DNA of 64,000 nucleotides from Bacillus yapensis. GTDB taxonomy: Bacteria > Bacillota > Bacilli > Bacillales > Cytobacillaceae. Under the pieces are notes generated by a model. It ran no database searches. It saw only the letters and a list, made by a program, of their open reading frames with translations, and had not been told where the DNA came from. The stretch covers positions 1-64,000 of the forward strand of contig NZ_SUND01000018.1 in the NCBI RefSeq assembly GCF_005280205.1, in the 5' to 3' direction. Position 1 is the first letter of the stretch; each line of letters begins with the position of its first letter. The translations under genes and the position numbers were made by a program. Of this stretch, positions 10,715 to 21,735 are shown in pieces.

Positions 10715-10867
10715 TAATGTAGTTGTTGTACTCCTTAACTTTAGGTAGATTTTTTGTTGTTAACATTTTGTTCACAAGGAATTTACGAATATTTGTCAAA
10801 TATATTACTATATAACAGAAGGAATTTTCAGACAAATAGAGAACTAAGGTTGTATGGAGGCGATGTT

Positions 10868-12025
10868 ATGGGGATATTCACCGAATACTTGGAAAGAACT
10901 TTTAACTTTGAGGAGTTAAACATTGAACGAAAAAAGCAATTACAAAGAATATCTAGTTTGAGGTCAGGAAGAGACATTCTAGTTTATGCTGCCGATTATA
11001 ATAAAGGCAATGCACCAATATCAATTATTTTTGATGATCTTCTTGCTATCAATGATCAATTAAGTAATTTAAACGGTAATGCATTAGATATTATAATTGA
11101 AACTCCCGGAGGATCCGGCGAAGTCGCAGAAGATATTGTAAAGCTTATCCGAGAAAAATATGATGATGTTGCTATAATAATCCCTGGTTGGGCGAAAAGT
11201 GCTGGAACAATAATAGCTATGTCCTGTGATGAAATTCTAATGGAACCGGCTTCTGCATTAGGTCCTATTGATGCACAGATAACTAGGAACGGAAAAACTT
11301 TTTCTGCTGAAGCCTTATTGAAAGGCATGGACGAAATCAAGGCGGAGGTTACATCTACAAATAATTTAAACATGGCATACATACCAATTCTTCAGGGGAT
11401 TTCACCCGGTGAGCTACAAGGAGCTAAAAATGCTCTAGATTTTGCAAAGGTTCTTGTAAAAGAATGGTTAATAAAGTATAAATTTAAAGATTGGAATCAT
11501 CATTCAACATCAGGTCTTCCGGTGACTGTGCAGGAGAAAGAGCAACGTGCAGAAGAAATTGCTTCAGATTTAGCTGAACATAGTAAATGGTTAACTCACG
11601 GTAGATCAATAAAAATTACTGATTTAGAAAGAATGAAACTAAAAATTAATGACTATTCTAAAGATGTAGAATTAGCAGATGCCATCCGGAGATATTATAC
11701 GTTATTAAAGATGACCTTAGATACAAATATTTATAAGGTCTACGAAACTGTTGAATCACAAATTTTTAAGTCTTTACATGAACCAAACCAACCACCAGCT
11801 CATAAGCCGGACCAAGGAAATATAGCTGTATTTGATGTCAATTGTCCAAATTGCAGGAGCCTGTATAAAATACAAGCAAACCTAGGAGTAGAGAAACCAA
11901 TAGAAAAAGGCCATCTAGAGTTTCCTTCCGATAACATACTGATATGTCCTAAATGCAGGTTTGAAATAAATTTATCCCAAGCTAGGCAACAAATTGAGTC
12001 TCAAACTGGAATACCTATAGTATAA
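10868..12025 (+). CDS. SDH_sah-type ClpP-fold serine protease-like protein with C-terminal zinc ribbon
   Basis: A 385-residue protein of the 'serine dehydrogenase proteinase' (SDH_sah) group, related to ClpP and SppA. The oxyanion/Gly motif ETPGGSGEVAE (about residues 79-89), the nucleophile Ser111 in WAKSAGT and the following ASALGPIDAQI are all present. Two C-x2-C pairs near the C terminus (NCPNC and ICPKC) suggest a zinc ribbon. No signal peptide or membrane segment is obvious, so a cytosolic role is likely. I choose ATG 10868 after TGGAGG; the frame runs open to 10754 but without a ribosome site. The physiological substrate is unknown. It is AT-rich and unlike its housekeeping neighbours. 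Confidence 0.82.
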   Translation: MGIFTEYLERTFNFEELNIERKKQLQRISSLRSGRDILVYAADYNKGNAPISIIFDDLLAINDQLSNLNGNALDIIIETPGGSGEVAEDIVKLIREKYDDVAIIIPGWAKSAGTIIAMSCDEILMEPASALGPIDAQITRNGKTFSAEALLKGMDEIKAEVTSTNNLNMAYIPILQGISPGELQGAKNALDFAKVLVKEWLIKYKFKDWNHHSTSGLPVTVQEKEQRAEEIASDLAEHSKWLTHGRSIKITDLERMKLKINDYSKDVELADAIRRYYTLLKMTLDTNIYKVYETVESQIFKSLHEPNQPPAHKPDQGNIAVFDVNCPNCRSLYKIQANLGVEKPIEKGHLEFPSDNILICPKCRFEINLSQARQQIESQTGIPIV

Positions 12026-12047
12026 TTTATAGAGGGAGGAATATATC

Positions 12048-12215
12048 ATGGAAAAATATGAAGTTATTTTCAGAAAATTAGATGAACTTAAAGAAAAAAA
12101 TGAGGTAGAATTTATTTACAAGGTTATTGAAAAAAATTCTGAAAATATCCAAGAGTTAACTAAATTATCCTATGAAATAAACAATCCACAACCCTTGACT
12201 TATAGCTTTTCATAA
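12048..12215 (+). CDS. small hypothetical protein, 55 residues
   Basis: A short frame starting at ATG 12048 with a strong GGGAGG eight bases upstream, 22 bases after the SDH-type gene, and ending just before an intrinsic terminator. The product (MEKYEVIFRKLDELK...) is rich in Glu and Lys and likely helical. I recognise no family. The ribosome site, the tight spacing and the terminator support a second cistron of the same transcript, perhaps a partner of the protease-like protein. Confidence 0.6.
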   Translation: MEKYEVIFRKLDELKEKNEVEFIYKVIEKNSENIQELTKLSYEINNPQPLTYSFS

Positions 12216-12225
12216 AACTTTTCTG

Positions 12226-12256
12226 CCCTCTCAATCGAGAGGGTCTATTTATTAAT
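12226..12256 (+). terminator. intrinsic terminator after the SDH-type operon
   Basis: CCCTCTC and GAGAGGG form a perfect 7-bp stem around a four-base loop, then a T-rich stretch interrupted by C and A. The next 175 bases to the following terminator hold no feature I can support. Confidence 0.7.
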
Positions 12257-12432
12257 TATTTCTTGAGTTTGATTGTCACGAAATACCGACTTGTTAAATT
12301 AGGTAAGTTATATTGCACAAGGGTTTAATACGAAAATCAATGTATTTTTGTATTGTCAAAGAACCCCTGATGAAAATAGAAAATTTAAAGGAGACTGAGA
12401 TTGCATCCTTACAGGAGCAAAATTACATAATA

Positions 12433-12476
12433 AAAGGACTGAAATAGCATATAAAGTGCTTTCTCAGTCCCTTTCC
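12433..12476 (-). terminator. intrinsic terminator of the amylase gene
   Basis: On the minus strand AAGGGACTGA pairs with TCAGTCCTT around a ~20-base loop, followed by TTATT. It lies four bases past the amylase stop. Confidence 0.75.
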
Positions 12477-12479
12477 CAT

Positions 12480-14300
<1,821 letters not shown>

Positions 14301-14344
14301 TTAATAGGGGGAATTGTTACCTTAATAGAACCCGCCTTTAAATG

Positions 14345-14384
14345 AAAACAACCCCGTTTACAAATGTAAACGGGGTTGTTTTTG
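14345..14384. terminator. bidirectional terminator-like hairpin in the nplA-malE intergenic region
   Basis: AACAACCCCGTTTAC and GTAAACGGGGTTGTT form a perfect 15-bp stem around AAAT, with A and T runs outside, so it is competent in both directions. It lies inside the 5' leader of the amylase gene, between its predicted promoter and start codon, not after any gene. Confidence 0.8.
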
Positions 14385-14417
14385 AACAAAGCATTGCCCT
14401 CAAATTTTTATAATCTT

Positions 14418-14446
14418 AATCTACTGTAAGCGTTTTAAGTTGTCAA
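14418..14446 (-). promoter_or_regulatory. promoter of the amylase gene with internal cre
   Basis: On the minus strand TTGACA (14446-14441), 17-base spacer, TAGATT (14423-14418). The spacer contains TGTAAGCGTTTTAA (14425-14438, plus-strand reading), one mismatch from the CcpA cre consensus. Catabolite repression by CcpA or control by the locus LacI-type regulator is therefore likely. Confidence 0.7.
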
Positions 14447-14494
14447 CTATCTAAACAACTAATATTTTTATCAACTTAAAATTGAAAAAAATAA

Positions 14495-14532
14495 TGAAAA
14501 CGGTTGCACAAAGAAATAAAACAGGGTACAAT
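14495..14532 (+). promoter_or_regulatory. malE promoter overlapped by a cre-like site
   Basis: TTGCAC (14504-14509), exactly 17 bases, TACAAT (14527-14532). TGAAAACGGTTGCA (14495-14508) overlaps the -35 box and is one mismatch from the cre consensus. Confidence 0.75.
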
Positions 14533-14544
14533 GTTTTTGTAAGG

Positions 14545-14564
14545 TTGCGCAAACGTTTTCGCAA
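14545..14564. promoter_or_regulatory. LacI-family operator downstream of the malE promoter
   Basis: TTGCGCAAACGTTTTCGCAA is a 20-bp near-perfect palindrome centred on AAACGTTT, starting about six bases after the expected transcription start. This central-CG palindrome is typical of LacI-family operators. The regulator encoded at 21736 is the natural candidate. A ~200-base untranslated leader follows, in which I see no further feature. Confidence 0.7.
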
Positions 14565-14768
14565 AAATGTTAGCGAACTAAAAGGGGGCAAAATGGTTAA
14601 TGACAAACATTAAACTTACAGACGAGAAATAGATAGAGAGCTTTTTCGAATGTGTAAGATTAATATTGTCATCAAGCATTCAGCTTACGAGTTATTAGAT
14701 TGAAGCCTTACAAAATAAAAAGTTTTTGTTAGGTAATAACTAAAAAAGAAAGAGGGGAAAAACAAGTT

Positions 14769-16028
14769 ATGAAATTTACTTGGAAAAAATTCGCTTCAGT
14801 AGCAATGGTAACTAGCTTACTAACATTAACAGCATGCGCAGATAAAGAAGAAGGCGGAGAATCCACTAAAGGTGGAGAAAAAAGTGCTGGAACTTTAGAA
14901 ATCGGTGTTGAGGCTGGTTATATTGATTATGTAAATTCTATTGTACCTGCTTTTGAAGAAGAAACTGGTATTGACGTAACAGTTACAGAAAGAGATTTAT
15001 TTGAAACTTTGGAAGCACTTCCATTAGATGGACCTGCTGGCATTGCTCCAGACGTTATGATTGCTCCTTATGATAGAGTTGGTAACTTAGGTCAACAAGG
15101 ACATCTTGCTGAATATGCTTTCCCAGATGATGGTCGTTTTGATGATTTAGATAAACAACAAGTAACAATTGATGGTAAGATTTATGGTGCGCCATTTGTT
15201 ATTGAATCTCTAATTCTTTACTATAATAAAGATTTAATTGATAAAGCTCCTGCTACTTTCGCAGAATTAGAAGCGTTAACAGAAGATGAGCGTTTTGCAT
15301 TTGAATCAGAAAAAGGAAGAAGCACAGCGTTCCTAGCTAACTGGTTAGATTTCTATAGCACATACGGATTACTGTCTGCTTACGGTGGTTATGTATTTGG
15401 TGAAAATGGGACTAACCCATCAGAAATCGGTCTAAATAATGAAGGTGCTATTGAAGGCATTAAATATGCTACTGAATGGTTCGGTAAATGGCCACAAGGT
15501 ATGTTAGATTCAACTACTGCTGGAAGCTTTATTGATGAGCAATTTACATCTGGTAAAGCAGCAGCTATCATTGGTGGACCATGGTCTGCTTCTAACTACA
15601 AAGAAGCTGGTGTTAACTATGGCGTATCTATGATTCCTACACTACCAAATGGTGAAGAATATCAACCATTTGCTGGTGGTAAAGCTTGGATTGCAAGTAA
15701 TTATGCAAAAGATAAAGAAGCTGCAAACAAATGGTTAGATTTTGTAACAAACGAAGCAAATCAACAAAAATTGTATGAAGCTAAAGGCGAAGTACCTGCT
15801 AACCAAATGACAAGAAAAACAGTCGCTGAAGCAGGTGATGAGCTAACAACTGCGGTTATCAACCAATATAATAATGCAATTCCTATGCCAAATATTCCTC
15901 AAATGGCTGAAGTTTGGACAGGTGCTGCTACATTAATGTTTGATGCGGCTTCTGGAAATAAAACTCCAGAACAATCAGCAAATGATGCAGTTGACGTTAT
16001 TAGTGAAAATATCGATCAAAAATACTAA
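14769..16028 (+). CDS. malE: maltodextrin ABC transporter substrate-binding lipoprotein (MalE/MdxE)
   Basis: The extracellular receptor that delivers maltose or maltodextrin to the MalFG permease. Its 419 residues start with a lipoprotein signal (basic MKFTWKK, hydrophobic core, lipobox LTAC with Cys23), so it is anchored to the outer membrane face. The family-1 binding-protein fold shows DVMIAPYDRVGNLGQQG and IIGGPWSASNYKEAG. An AGAGGGG ribosome site precedes the ATG. No ATPase gene is in the operon, so a shared ATPase (MsmX type) elsewhere is inferred. It is followed by a stem-loop and a repeat element before malF. Confidence 0.95.
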   Translation: MKFTWKKFASVAMVTSLLTLTACADKEEGGESTKGGEKSAGTLEIGVEAGYIDYVNSIVPAFEEETGIDVTVTERDLFETLEALPLDGPAGIAPDVMIAPYDRVGNLGQQGHLAEYAFPDDGRFDDLDKQQVTIDGKIYGAPFVIESLILYYNKDLIDKAPATFAELEALTEDERFAFESEKGRSTAFLANWLDFYSTYGLLSAYGGYVFGENGTNPSEIGLNNEGAIEGIKYATEWFGKWPQGMLDSTTAGSFIDEQFTSGKAAAIIGGPWSASNYKEAGVNYGVSMIPTLPNGEEYQPFAGGKAWIASNYAKDKEAANKWLDFVTNEANQQKLYEAKGEVPANQMTRKTVAEAGDELTTAVINQYNNAIPMPNIPQMAEVWTGAATLMFDAASGNKTPEQSANDAVDVISENIDQKY

Positions 16029-16047
16029 TAATGGGATAATAGACTTT

Positions 16048-16079
16048 GGCAGAGATTTTTTCTCTGCCTCAGTTTATTT
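16048..16079 (+). terminator. stem-loop after malE (partial terminator)
   Basis: GGCAGAGA and TCTCTGCC form an 8-bp stem with a five-T loop, followed by an interrupted T-rich stretch. Weak termination or 3' end protection here would leave malE mRNA more abundant than the permease message. Confidence 0.55.
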
Positions 16080-16115
16080 ATAGATAAGAAAGTATAATTT
16101 TTGAACTTGAGAATT

Positions 16116-16260
16116 GTCCAGCTTCAGGCGCCATCGGGTCGAGTGAAAAAGAAAATACACTTTTTCCTTGGTCATAAGCCAATCCATCGGGAAGGTAAAG
16201 AACAACCTTTACGCCGGCTTGTCTTATGCTTGTCGCCGATAGTCGGGCGCCTTCAGCTTT
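16116..16260. repeat. dispersed Bacillus intergenic repeat between malE and malF
   Basis: A ~145-bp GC-richer block bounded by imperfect inverted ends: AGCTTCAGGCGCC (16120-16132) and GGCGCCTTCAGCT (16246-16258). The minus-strand frame reads a peptide containing LYLPDGLAYDQGKSVFSF, which I remember as a recurrent spurious 'protein' in Bacillus genomes. That would make this a dispersed intergenic repeat rather than a gene. It separates malE from malF. Confidence 0.65.
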
Positions 16261-16282
16261 TCTTATAAGGGAGTGAGATAAT

Positions 16283-17587
16283 GTGGAATATATAGAAACT
16301 GACAAAAAACGTATGAGAACAGCAACATTGCTCTCTATAGTTCCTGGTTTAGGACAAATTTATAATAAGCAGCTTTTTAAGGGTATTGCATTTCTAATTG
16401 TTTTCGCTTTATTTGTAATCGAAATGATTAACTTTGGAGCAGAAGCATTGATTGGTTTAATCACACTTGGAAGTACTCCTGGCATGGACCATTCACTTTT
16501 CATACTAATTGAAGGTTCCTTACAACTACTAATTCTTCTATTATTTATACTTTTTTACGCGATTAATTTAAATGACGCTAGAAAAGTTGCTAAATTATGG
16601 GCGGAAGGTAAAAAAGTAAATACCTCTATCAAGTCCATTCTATTTAATATGGTTGAGCATGGATTCCCATATTTATTTACAATTCCAGCATATGTAGCAA
16701 TGGTATTTGCAATTGTATTCCCAGTATTAGTAACAATATTTATTGCATTCACCAATTATGATTTTTATCATATTCCACCAGCAAAGCTTATTGACTGGGC
16801 GGGATTTGAAAACTTTACAAATATATTCTTCTTAAGTTCTTATCGTGATACGTTCTTAGCTGTTTTTGGTTGGACGGTGATTTGGACTGTAGCAGCAACA
16901 ACTCTTCAAATAACAATTGGTATTTTTACGGCTATCGTATTAAACCAAAAGTTTATTAAGTTCAAGCGAGTATTCGGAATTATTTTCCTTTTACCTTGGG
17001 CAGTACCTGCTTTTATTACAATTATGAGTTTCTCTAATATGTTTAATGATAGTATTGGTGCGATTAACACACAGGTCATTCCGTTAATTGATGCGTTAAT
17101 ACCGTTTGTGGATATTGGAAGTATGCCGTGGAAGACAGATCCGACATTTACAAAAATCGCCATTATTTTGATTCAAGGGTGGCTAGGATTTCCATTCATT
17201 TATGTACTTGTATCTGGTATCCTGCAATCTATTCCAGAGGAACAATATGAAGCTGCTCGCATTGATGGTGCTGGGGTCTTACAGCGTTTTAGACACGTTA
17301 CCATGCCGGCAATCTTCACGATTGCAGCACCAATTTTCATTACGCAATATACTGGTAACTTCAATAACTTCTCTATGATTTACCTATTTAATGAAGGTGG
17401 TCCAGGAAGTATTGGGGCTGGAGCAGGTTCAACCGATATCTTAATCTCGTGGATTTATAAATTGACAACAGGAACGTCACCTCAGTATTCAGTTGCATCT
17501 GCCGTGACATTATTTATTTCCTTATTTATCATAGCTATTTCGTTGATTGTCTTTAAGAAAACGAAAGCATTTGAAATGGAGGATTAA
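16283..17587 (+). CDS. malF: maltodextrin ABC transporter permease MalF/MdxF
   Basis: Inner-membrane permease subunit of 434 residues. The N-terminal half has extra hydrophobic segments (about residues 15-95), as in MdxF-type proteins. The binding-protein-dependent transport domain follows, with the EAA loop [20 protein letters not shown] near residue 315 for contact with the ATPase. I accept the GTG start at 16283, preceded by AAGGGAGTG; the overlapping ATG at 16281 hits a stop after four codons. malG starts at its stop codon. Confidence 0.94.
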   Translation: MEYIETDKKRMRTATLLSIVPGLGQIYNKQLFKGIAFLIVFALFVIEMINFGAEALIGLITLGSTPGMDHSLFILIEGSLQLLILLLFILFYAINLNDARKVAKLWAEGKKVNTSIKSILFNMVEHGFPYLFTIPAYVAMVFAIVFPVLVTIFIAFTNYDFYHIPPAKLIDWAGFENFTNIFFLSSYRDTFLAVFGWTVIWTVAATTLQITIGIFTAIVLNQKFIKFKRVFGIIFLLPWAVPAFITIMSFSNMFNDSIGAINTQVIPLIDALIPFVDIGSMPWKTDPTFTKIAIILIQGWLGFPFIYVLVSGILQSIPEEQYEAARIDGAGVLQRFRHVTMPAIFTIAAPIFITQYTGNFNNFSMIYLFNEGGPGSIGAGAGSTDILISWIYKLTTGTSPQYSVASAVTLFISLFIIAISLIVFKKTKAFEMED

Positions 17588-18441
17588 TGATGAACAAAAT
17601 AATGAAATCCCAAAAAACCTCCCAGTTCGTTGGTAAATTTTTTACGTATTTCTATCTACTGATATTAGCAGCTATCATCATCTACCCACTGCTGATTACA
17701 GCGAGTTCGGCGTTTAAAGCAGGAAACGTAGCAGCGTTTGACCTGAGCTTTGATACAGAGTGGACTTTAGATAACTTTAAGAGGCTATTTGGCGAAACTT
17801 TATTTGGTGAGTGGTACTGGAATACACTTATTATTGCTTTAGTTACGATGGTTGTCCAAGTAACTGTTATTACACTAGCAGGTTATACGTATAGTCGTTA
17901 TCGTTTTGTAGGTCGTAAGAAAAGCTTAATGTTTTTCCTAATTGTACAAATGGTACCAACTACTGCAGCATTAACAGCATTCTATGTTATGGCATTATTA
18001 ATGGGGGCTTTAAATCAAACCTGGTTCCTAATGTTCCTATACATTGGTGGTGGTATTCCAATGAATACATGGCTAATGAAGGGATATTTCGATACAGTGC
18101 CATATGATTTAGATGAATCGGCTAAACTAGATGGTGCTGGTCACTTCCGAATTTTCATACAGATTGTTCTACCATTAGTAAAACCTATGATTGCCGTACA
18201 ATCCTTATGGGCGTTTATGACACCATTTGGCGAGTATATGCTAGCAAAATTCCTATTACGTACACCGGAAAAATATACGGTTGCCATAGGATTACAAACA
18301 TTTATCAATAACCCACAGAACCAAAAGGTTGCATTATTCTCTGCGGGTGCCATTTTAATCGCAATACCAATCACGCTATTATTCTTTATGCTTCAAAAAC
18401 ACTTTGTTGCAGGATTAACTTCAGGTGGTACTAAAGGATAA
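17587..18441 (+). CDS. malG: maltodextrin ABC transporter permease MalG/MdxG
   Basis: Second permease subunit, 284 residues with six predicted membrane segments. The EAA loop reads [20 protein letters not shown] (about residue 175), and the C terminus [13 protein letters not shown] is typical of the MalG class. The start overlaps the malF stop; the second ATG (17590) has the better seven-base distance from GGAGG. Both permeases share the imported maltodextrin route with malE. Confidence 0.94.
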   Translation: MMNKIMKSQKTSQFVGKFFTYFYLLILAAIIIYPLLITASSAFKAGNVAAFDLSFDTEWTLDNFKRLFGETLFGEWYWNTLIIALVTMVVQVTVITLAGYTYSRYRFVGRKKSLMFFLIVQMVPTTAALTAFYVMALLMGALNQTWFLMFLYIGGGIPMNTWLMKGYFDTVPYDLDESAKLDGAGHFRIFIQIVLPLVKPMIAVQSLWAFMTPFGEYMLAKFLLRTPEKYTVAIGLQTFINNPQNQKVALFSAGAILIAIPITLLFFMLQKHFVAGLTSGGTKG

Positions 18442-18479
18442 TACATGAATTCTATTTTTAAAGAAATGAAGTGACCAAC

Positions 18480-19322
18480 ATGAAAACGGATATATTTCCA
18501 CTCAATTTTTTTAAGAGCATAATAACACCAAAACGTGTGTTTACAGGTAGAAAACAATTGAATTGGTTTCAAATGGTTATTGTGCTGTTATTTTTAAATG
18601 GATTAATGATGATTCCATTATCTGTGAATATGGCAAAAATGGATTCTTATCCGGTAGAAGAAACGTATCCTAATGCTTTTGCCATGTTAGATGAATCCGT
18701 AGTCGAATTCTTGGATGGTGCGGAGTTTTCAGAAGGAACTCTGTCATTATCAGAGCCCTTTATTGAAGAATATGATGCTGGAATTGTTGGTGGAAATGTA
18801 TCAACAGCACAAAAGGAGCAAGCTTTAGAGGCTCCAAATACACTTTTATTTCAAGAAAATGAATTGATTATCAAAGATGGCGAAAATCCGGTTACTTCAG
18901 TCACCTATACGAAAGATTTTTCAATAGAAGAAGTATCCTCTGTTGAGGAACTGAAGTCGGAGCTGTCTAGACAATGGTTTATCCAAAATAAAAGCTTCAT
19001 TGTTGGAAGCTTACTAGTATCTTTATTTATTCTATTGCTCGTTAGTATTGTTTTGATAACTTTGGGTTCATCTTTATTTGTATACTTAAGCAAGAAAGGA
19101 CAGCTATCAACGATTCGTACGTATAAGGAATCAGTTAATTTAGTTGTTAATACACTTGGGTTGCCAACGATTATCGCAATGATATTAGGTTTTATTCAAT
19201 TCGATATTATTACGATGATTATGACGCAAACGTTTGGTTTCGTTATCTTGCTTTTAGTGGTATTTACCAAAACTCGTTTTAGTGATGACGTGGTTAATCA
19301 AATGAACACTAATAAAAAATAA
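18480..19322 (+). CDS. DUF1189-type membrane protein (YvdJ-like)
   Basis: A ~280-residue protein with an N-terminal membrane segment (near residues 22-44), a large extracellular part of ~130 residues, then three hydrophobic segments near the C terminus. In the B. subtilis maltodextrin operon yvdJ, a DUF1189-type gene, occupies the same place after mdxG. Identification rests on position and topology. The function is unknown. ATG 18480 and GTG 18471 are both possible starts; neither has a strong ribosome site. Confidence 0.78.
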   Translation: MKTDIFPLNFFKSIITPKRVFTGRKQLNWFQMVIVLLFLNGLMMIPLSVNMAKMDSYPVEETYPNAFAMLDESVVEFLDGAEFSEGTLSLSEPFIEEYDAGIVGGNVSTAQKEQALEAPNTLLFQENELIIKDGENPVTSVTYTKDFSIEEVSSVEELKSELSRQWFIQNKSFIVGSLLVSLFILLLVSIVLITLGSSLFVYLSKKGQLSTIRTYKESVNLVVNTLGLPTIIAMILGFIQFDIITMIMTQTFGFVILLLVVFTKTRFSDDVVNQMNTNKK

Positions 19323-19374
19323 ATGAAAATGGATACGGACAGTTGTACATTTTTTGTTAACAGGAGGTACATCT

Positions 19375-21705
19375 ATGCTTGAAGATACAAGTTTTGCTAT
19401 ACACCCAGGAAAAGAAAAAAGGGATGGAGCAATCACCTACACTGATATCGGTAATTTAGTTGGTTATGAAAAGGATGCAGCTGGTTATATGTTTAACTGT
19501 ACAAACGGATTTGTTGCCTTACAGGTATTTACAGATTCGATCGTTCGATTAACAATGAATCCGACCAACAAACCTGTATTGGATAAATCTAAAGCAGTGA
19601 TGGTTCGTCCGGAGCCTGTAGAAATAGAAGAAATTAACACAGAGCATGCTCTAACCCTAAAAACGAAAGCGCTTGTTCTGACTTTACAAAAAGAACCATT
19701 CCGTGTGACGGTTGCAGATACGCATGGGAGAGTCCTTGTAAATGAGGACGGGCACGGGATGGCTTATCGTGAAAACGGAGAAGTGATCGCATTCAAGCAA
19801 ATGCACGAAAACGATCACTTCTATGGCTTTGGTGAAAAATCTGGTCATTTAGATAAGCGCGGCGAGAAATTGGAGATGTGGAATACCGATGTATATGCCC
19901 CACATAACCCGGAAACAAAAGCACTGTATGAGTCGATTCCTTATTTCATGACATTACGTGATGGAAAGGCACACGGAATCTTTTTCGATAATACGTTTAA
20001 AACTTACTTTGATCTGCAATCATCTGAAGCGCATTATTCCTTCTCGGCTGAGGGCGGACAGTTGGATTACTATGTGTTAGCTGGACCTCACCCGAAAAAG
20101 GTGTTGGAGCAATACACGTATCTAACTGGTAGAATGCCACTCCCACCAAAATGGTCTCTCGGCTATCATCAGTCTCGTTATAGCTATGAAACAGAAGCGG
20201 AAGTAAGAGAGCTTGCACAGAACTTTATTGAAAAAGATATCCCGGTTGATGTGATTCATTTAGATATTCACTATATGAATGGCTATCGCGTATTTACGTT
20301 TGACAAAGAAAAATTCCCGAATCCAGATCAACTCATTGCTGATTTGAAAGAAATGGGAATCCGTATTGTCCCAATTGTAGACCCTGGTGTGAAAAAGGAT
20401 GCAGAATATCCGATTTATCAAGAAGGAGTTCTTGGGGATCATTTCTGTAAATATATTGAGGGTGATATTTACAACGGTGAAGTTTGGCCAGGTGTGAGTG
20501 CATTTCCTGATTTTACAGAGGAAAAGGTACGCAAATGGTGGGGCGAGAAGCATGCATTCTACACTTCAATGGGAATTGAAGGCATTTGGAATGACATGAA
20601 TGAGCCAGCTGTTTTCAATGAATCGAAAACAATGGATTTAGAAGTCATGCACCGAAATGATGGTCATCCAACGACCCATCGCGAATTGCATAATGTGTAC
20701 GGGTTGTTAATGGGGCAAGCGACCTATGAAGGAATGAAGGAAAACCTTCAAGGAAAACGTCCATTTTTACTGACTCGTGCAGGTTATGCTGGCGTCCAAC
20801 GTTATGGTTCTGTATGGACAGGGGACAACCGTAGTTTCTGGGAGCATTTGCAAATGTCTCTTCCAATGGTGATGAACCTAGGTCTGTCTGGGGTTCCATT
20901 TACCGGTCCAGATGTTGGTGGTTTTGCGCATGATACAAACGCGGAACTATTAACACGTTGGATGCAGGTCGGAGCATTTACTCCATTTTTCCGAAACCAT
21001 TCGGCGATTGGTTTCCGTTATCAAGAACCATGGCAGTTCGGTGAAAAATACGAAGCGATTATGAAAAAATATATCCAAATGCGTTATCAATGGATGCCGC
21101 AGCTGTATTCGCTATTCTATCAAGCTAGTGAACAAGGTCTGTCAGTTATGCGTCCATTATTAATGGAGTATCCAGACGATGCTAAAACGTATAATTTAAA
21201 CGATCAATTTATGCTTGGGGATAATGTAATCTTCGCGCCGATTTTAAATCCTTCTGTCACTGATCGAGCGGTGTATTTACCTAAAGGAGATTGGGTGGAA
21301 TATACAACGGGAACAACCTATGAAGGGGAACAAGCTCATCTCGTACATGCAGAATTAGAAGATTTACCGATTTTTGTGCGCAAAGGGACTGCACTTATGC
21401 AAACTGAGTGGACATCAAATCAAGATAAAGAAACCAAAACACTTACGATGAAAGTTTTTGCTTCTGATAATGAGAACTACTCGTTTACATTCTATGATGA
21501 TGATGGAGAAACCTTTGCCTATGAGAACGGGGAATATCTCAAAATGGCTTTTGATATTCAATCCTCTGCTGATAAAGTAGAAATCAATGTAGTATCAAAA
21601 GAAGGAAATTATCAACCTGCATATAAGGAAATTAGGATCGAATTATTTTGTTTAGACAAAACTGTTCTAGTCAATGGGAAAAATAGTAGTATAATTAATC
21701 TATAA
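19375..21705 (+). CDS. alpha-glucosidase, glycoside hydrolase family 31
   Basis: A 776-residue cytosolic GH31 enzyme that likely releases glucose from maltose and maltodextrins imported by the transporter. The catalytic nucleophile Asp407 lies in GIWNDMNEPAVF and the acid/base Asp484 in WTGDNRSFWEHL. The N-terminal beta-sandwich (1-250) and C-terminal beta domains are present. No signal peptide. I start at ATG 19375, seven bases after AGGAGG; the upstream start at 19354 precedes that site. B. subtilis has a GH13 enzyme (MalL) in the corresponding locus, so this is a different solution. Confidence 0.94.
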   Translation: MLEDTSFAIHPGKEKRDGAITYTDIGNLVGYEKDAAGYMFNCTNGFVALQVFTDSIVRLTMNPTNKPVLDKSKAVMVRPEPVEIEEINTEHALTLKTKALVLTLQKEPFRVTVADTHGRVLVNEDGHGMAYRENGEVIAFKQMHENDHFYGFGEKSGHLDKRGEKLEMWNTDVYAPHNPETKALYESIPYFMTLRDGKAHGIFFDNTFKTYFDLQSSEAHYSFSAEGGQLDYYVLAGPHPKKVLEQYTYLTGRMPLPPKWSLGYHQSRYSYETEAEVRELAQNFIEKDIPVDVIHLDIHYMNGYRVFTFDKEKFPNPDQLIADLKEMGIRIVPIVDPGVKKDAEYPIYQEGVLGDHFCKYIEGDIYNGEVWPGVSAFPDFTEEKVRKWWGEKHAFYTSMGIEGIWNDMNEPAVFNESKTMDLEVMHRNDGHPTTHRELHNVYGLLMGQATYEGMKENLQGKRPFLLTRAGYAGVQRYGSVWTGDNRSFWEHLQMSLPMVMNLGLSGVPFTGPDVGGFAHDTNAELLTRWMQVGAFTPFFRNHSAIGFRYQEPWQFGEKYEAIMKKYIQMRYQWMPQLYSLFYQASEQGLSVMRPLLMEYPDDAKTYNLNDQFMLGDNVIFAPILNPSVTDRAVYLPKGDWVEYTTGTTYEGEQAHLVHAELEDLPIFVRKGTALMQTEWTSNQDKETKTLTMKVFASDNENYSFTFYDDDGETFAYENGEYLKMAFDIQSSADKVEINVVSKEGNYQPAYKEIRIELFCLDKTVLVNGKNSSIINL

Positions 21706-21735
21706 TCTTAGCTGGAAAAAGGTAGAGGTGGGAAT

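Noticed and set aside
12370-12447. 25-residue frame before the amylase terminator
   Set aside because: No ribosome site and it runs into the terminator hairpin.
16078-16305. Minus-strand frame of 75 residues as a real gene
   Set aside because: It coincides with the dispersed repeat and overlaps the malF start; no ribosome site was seen.
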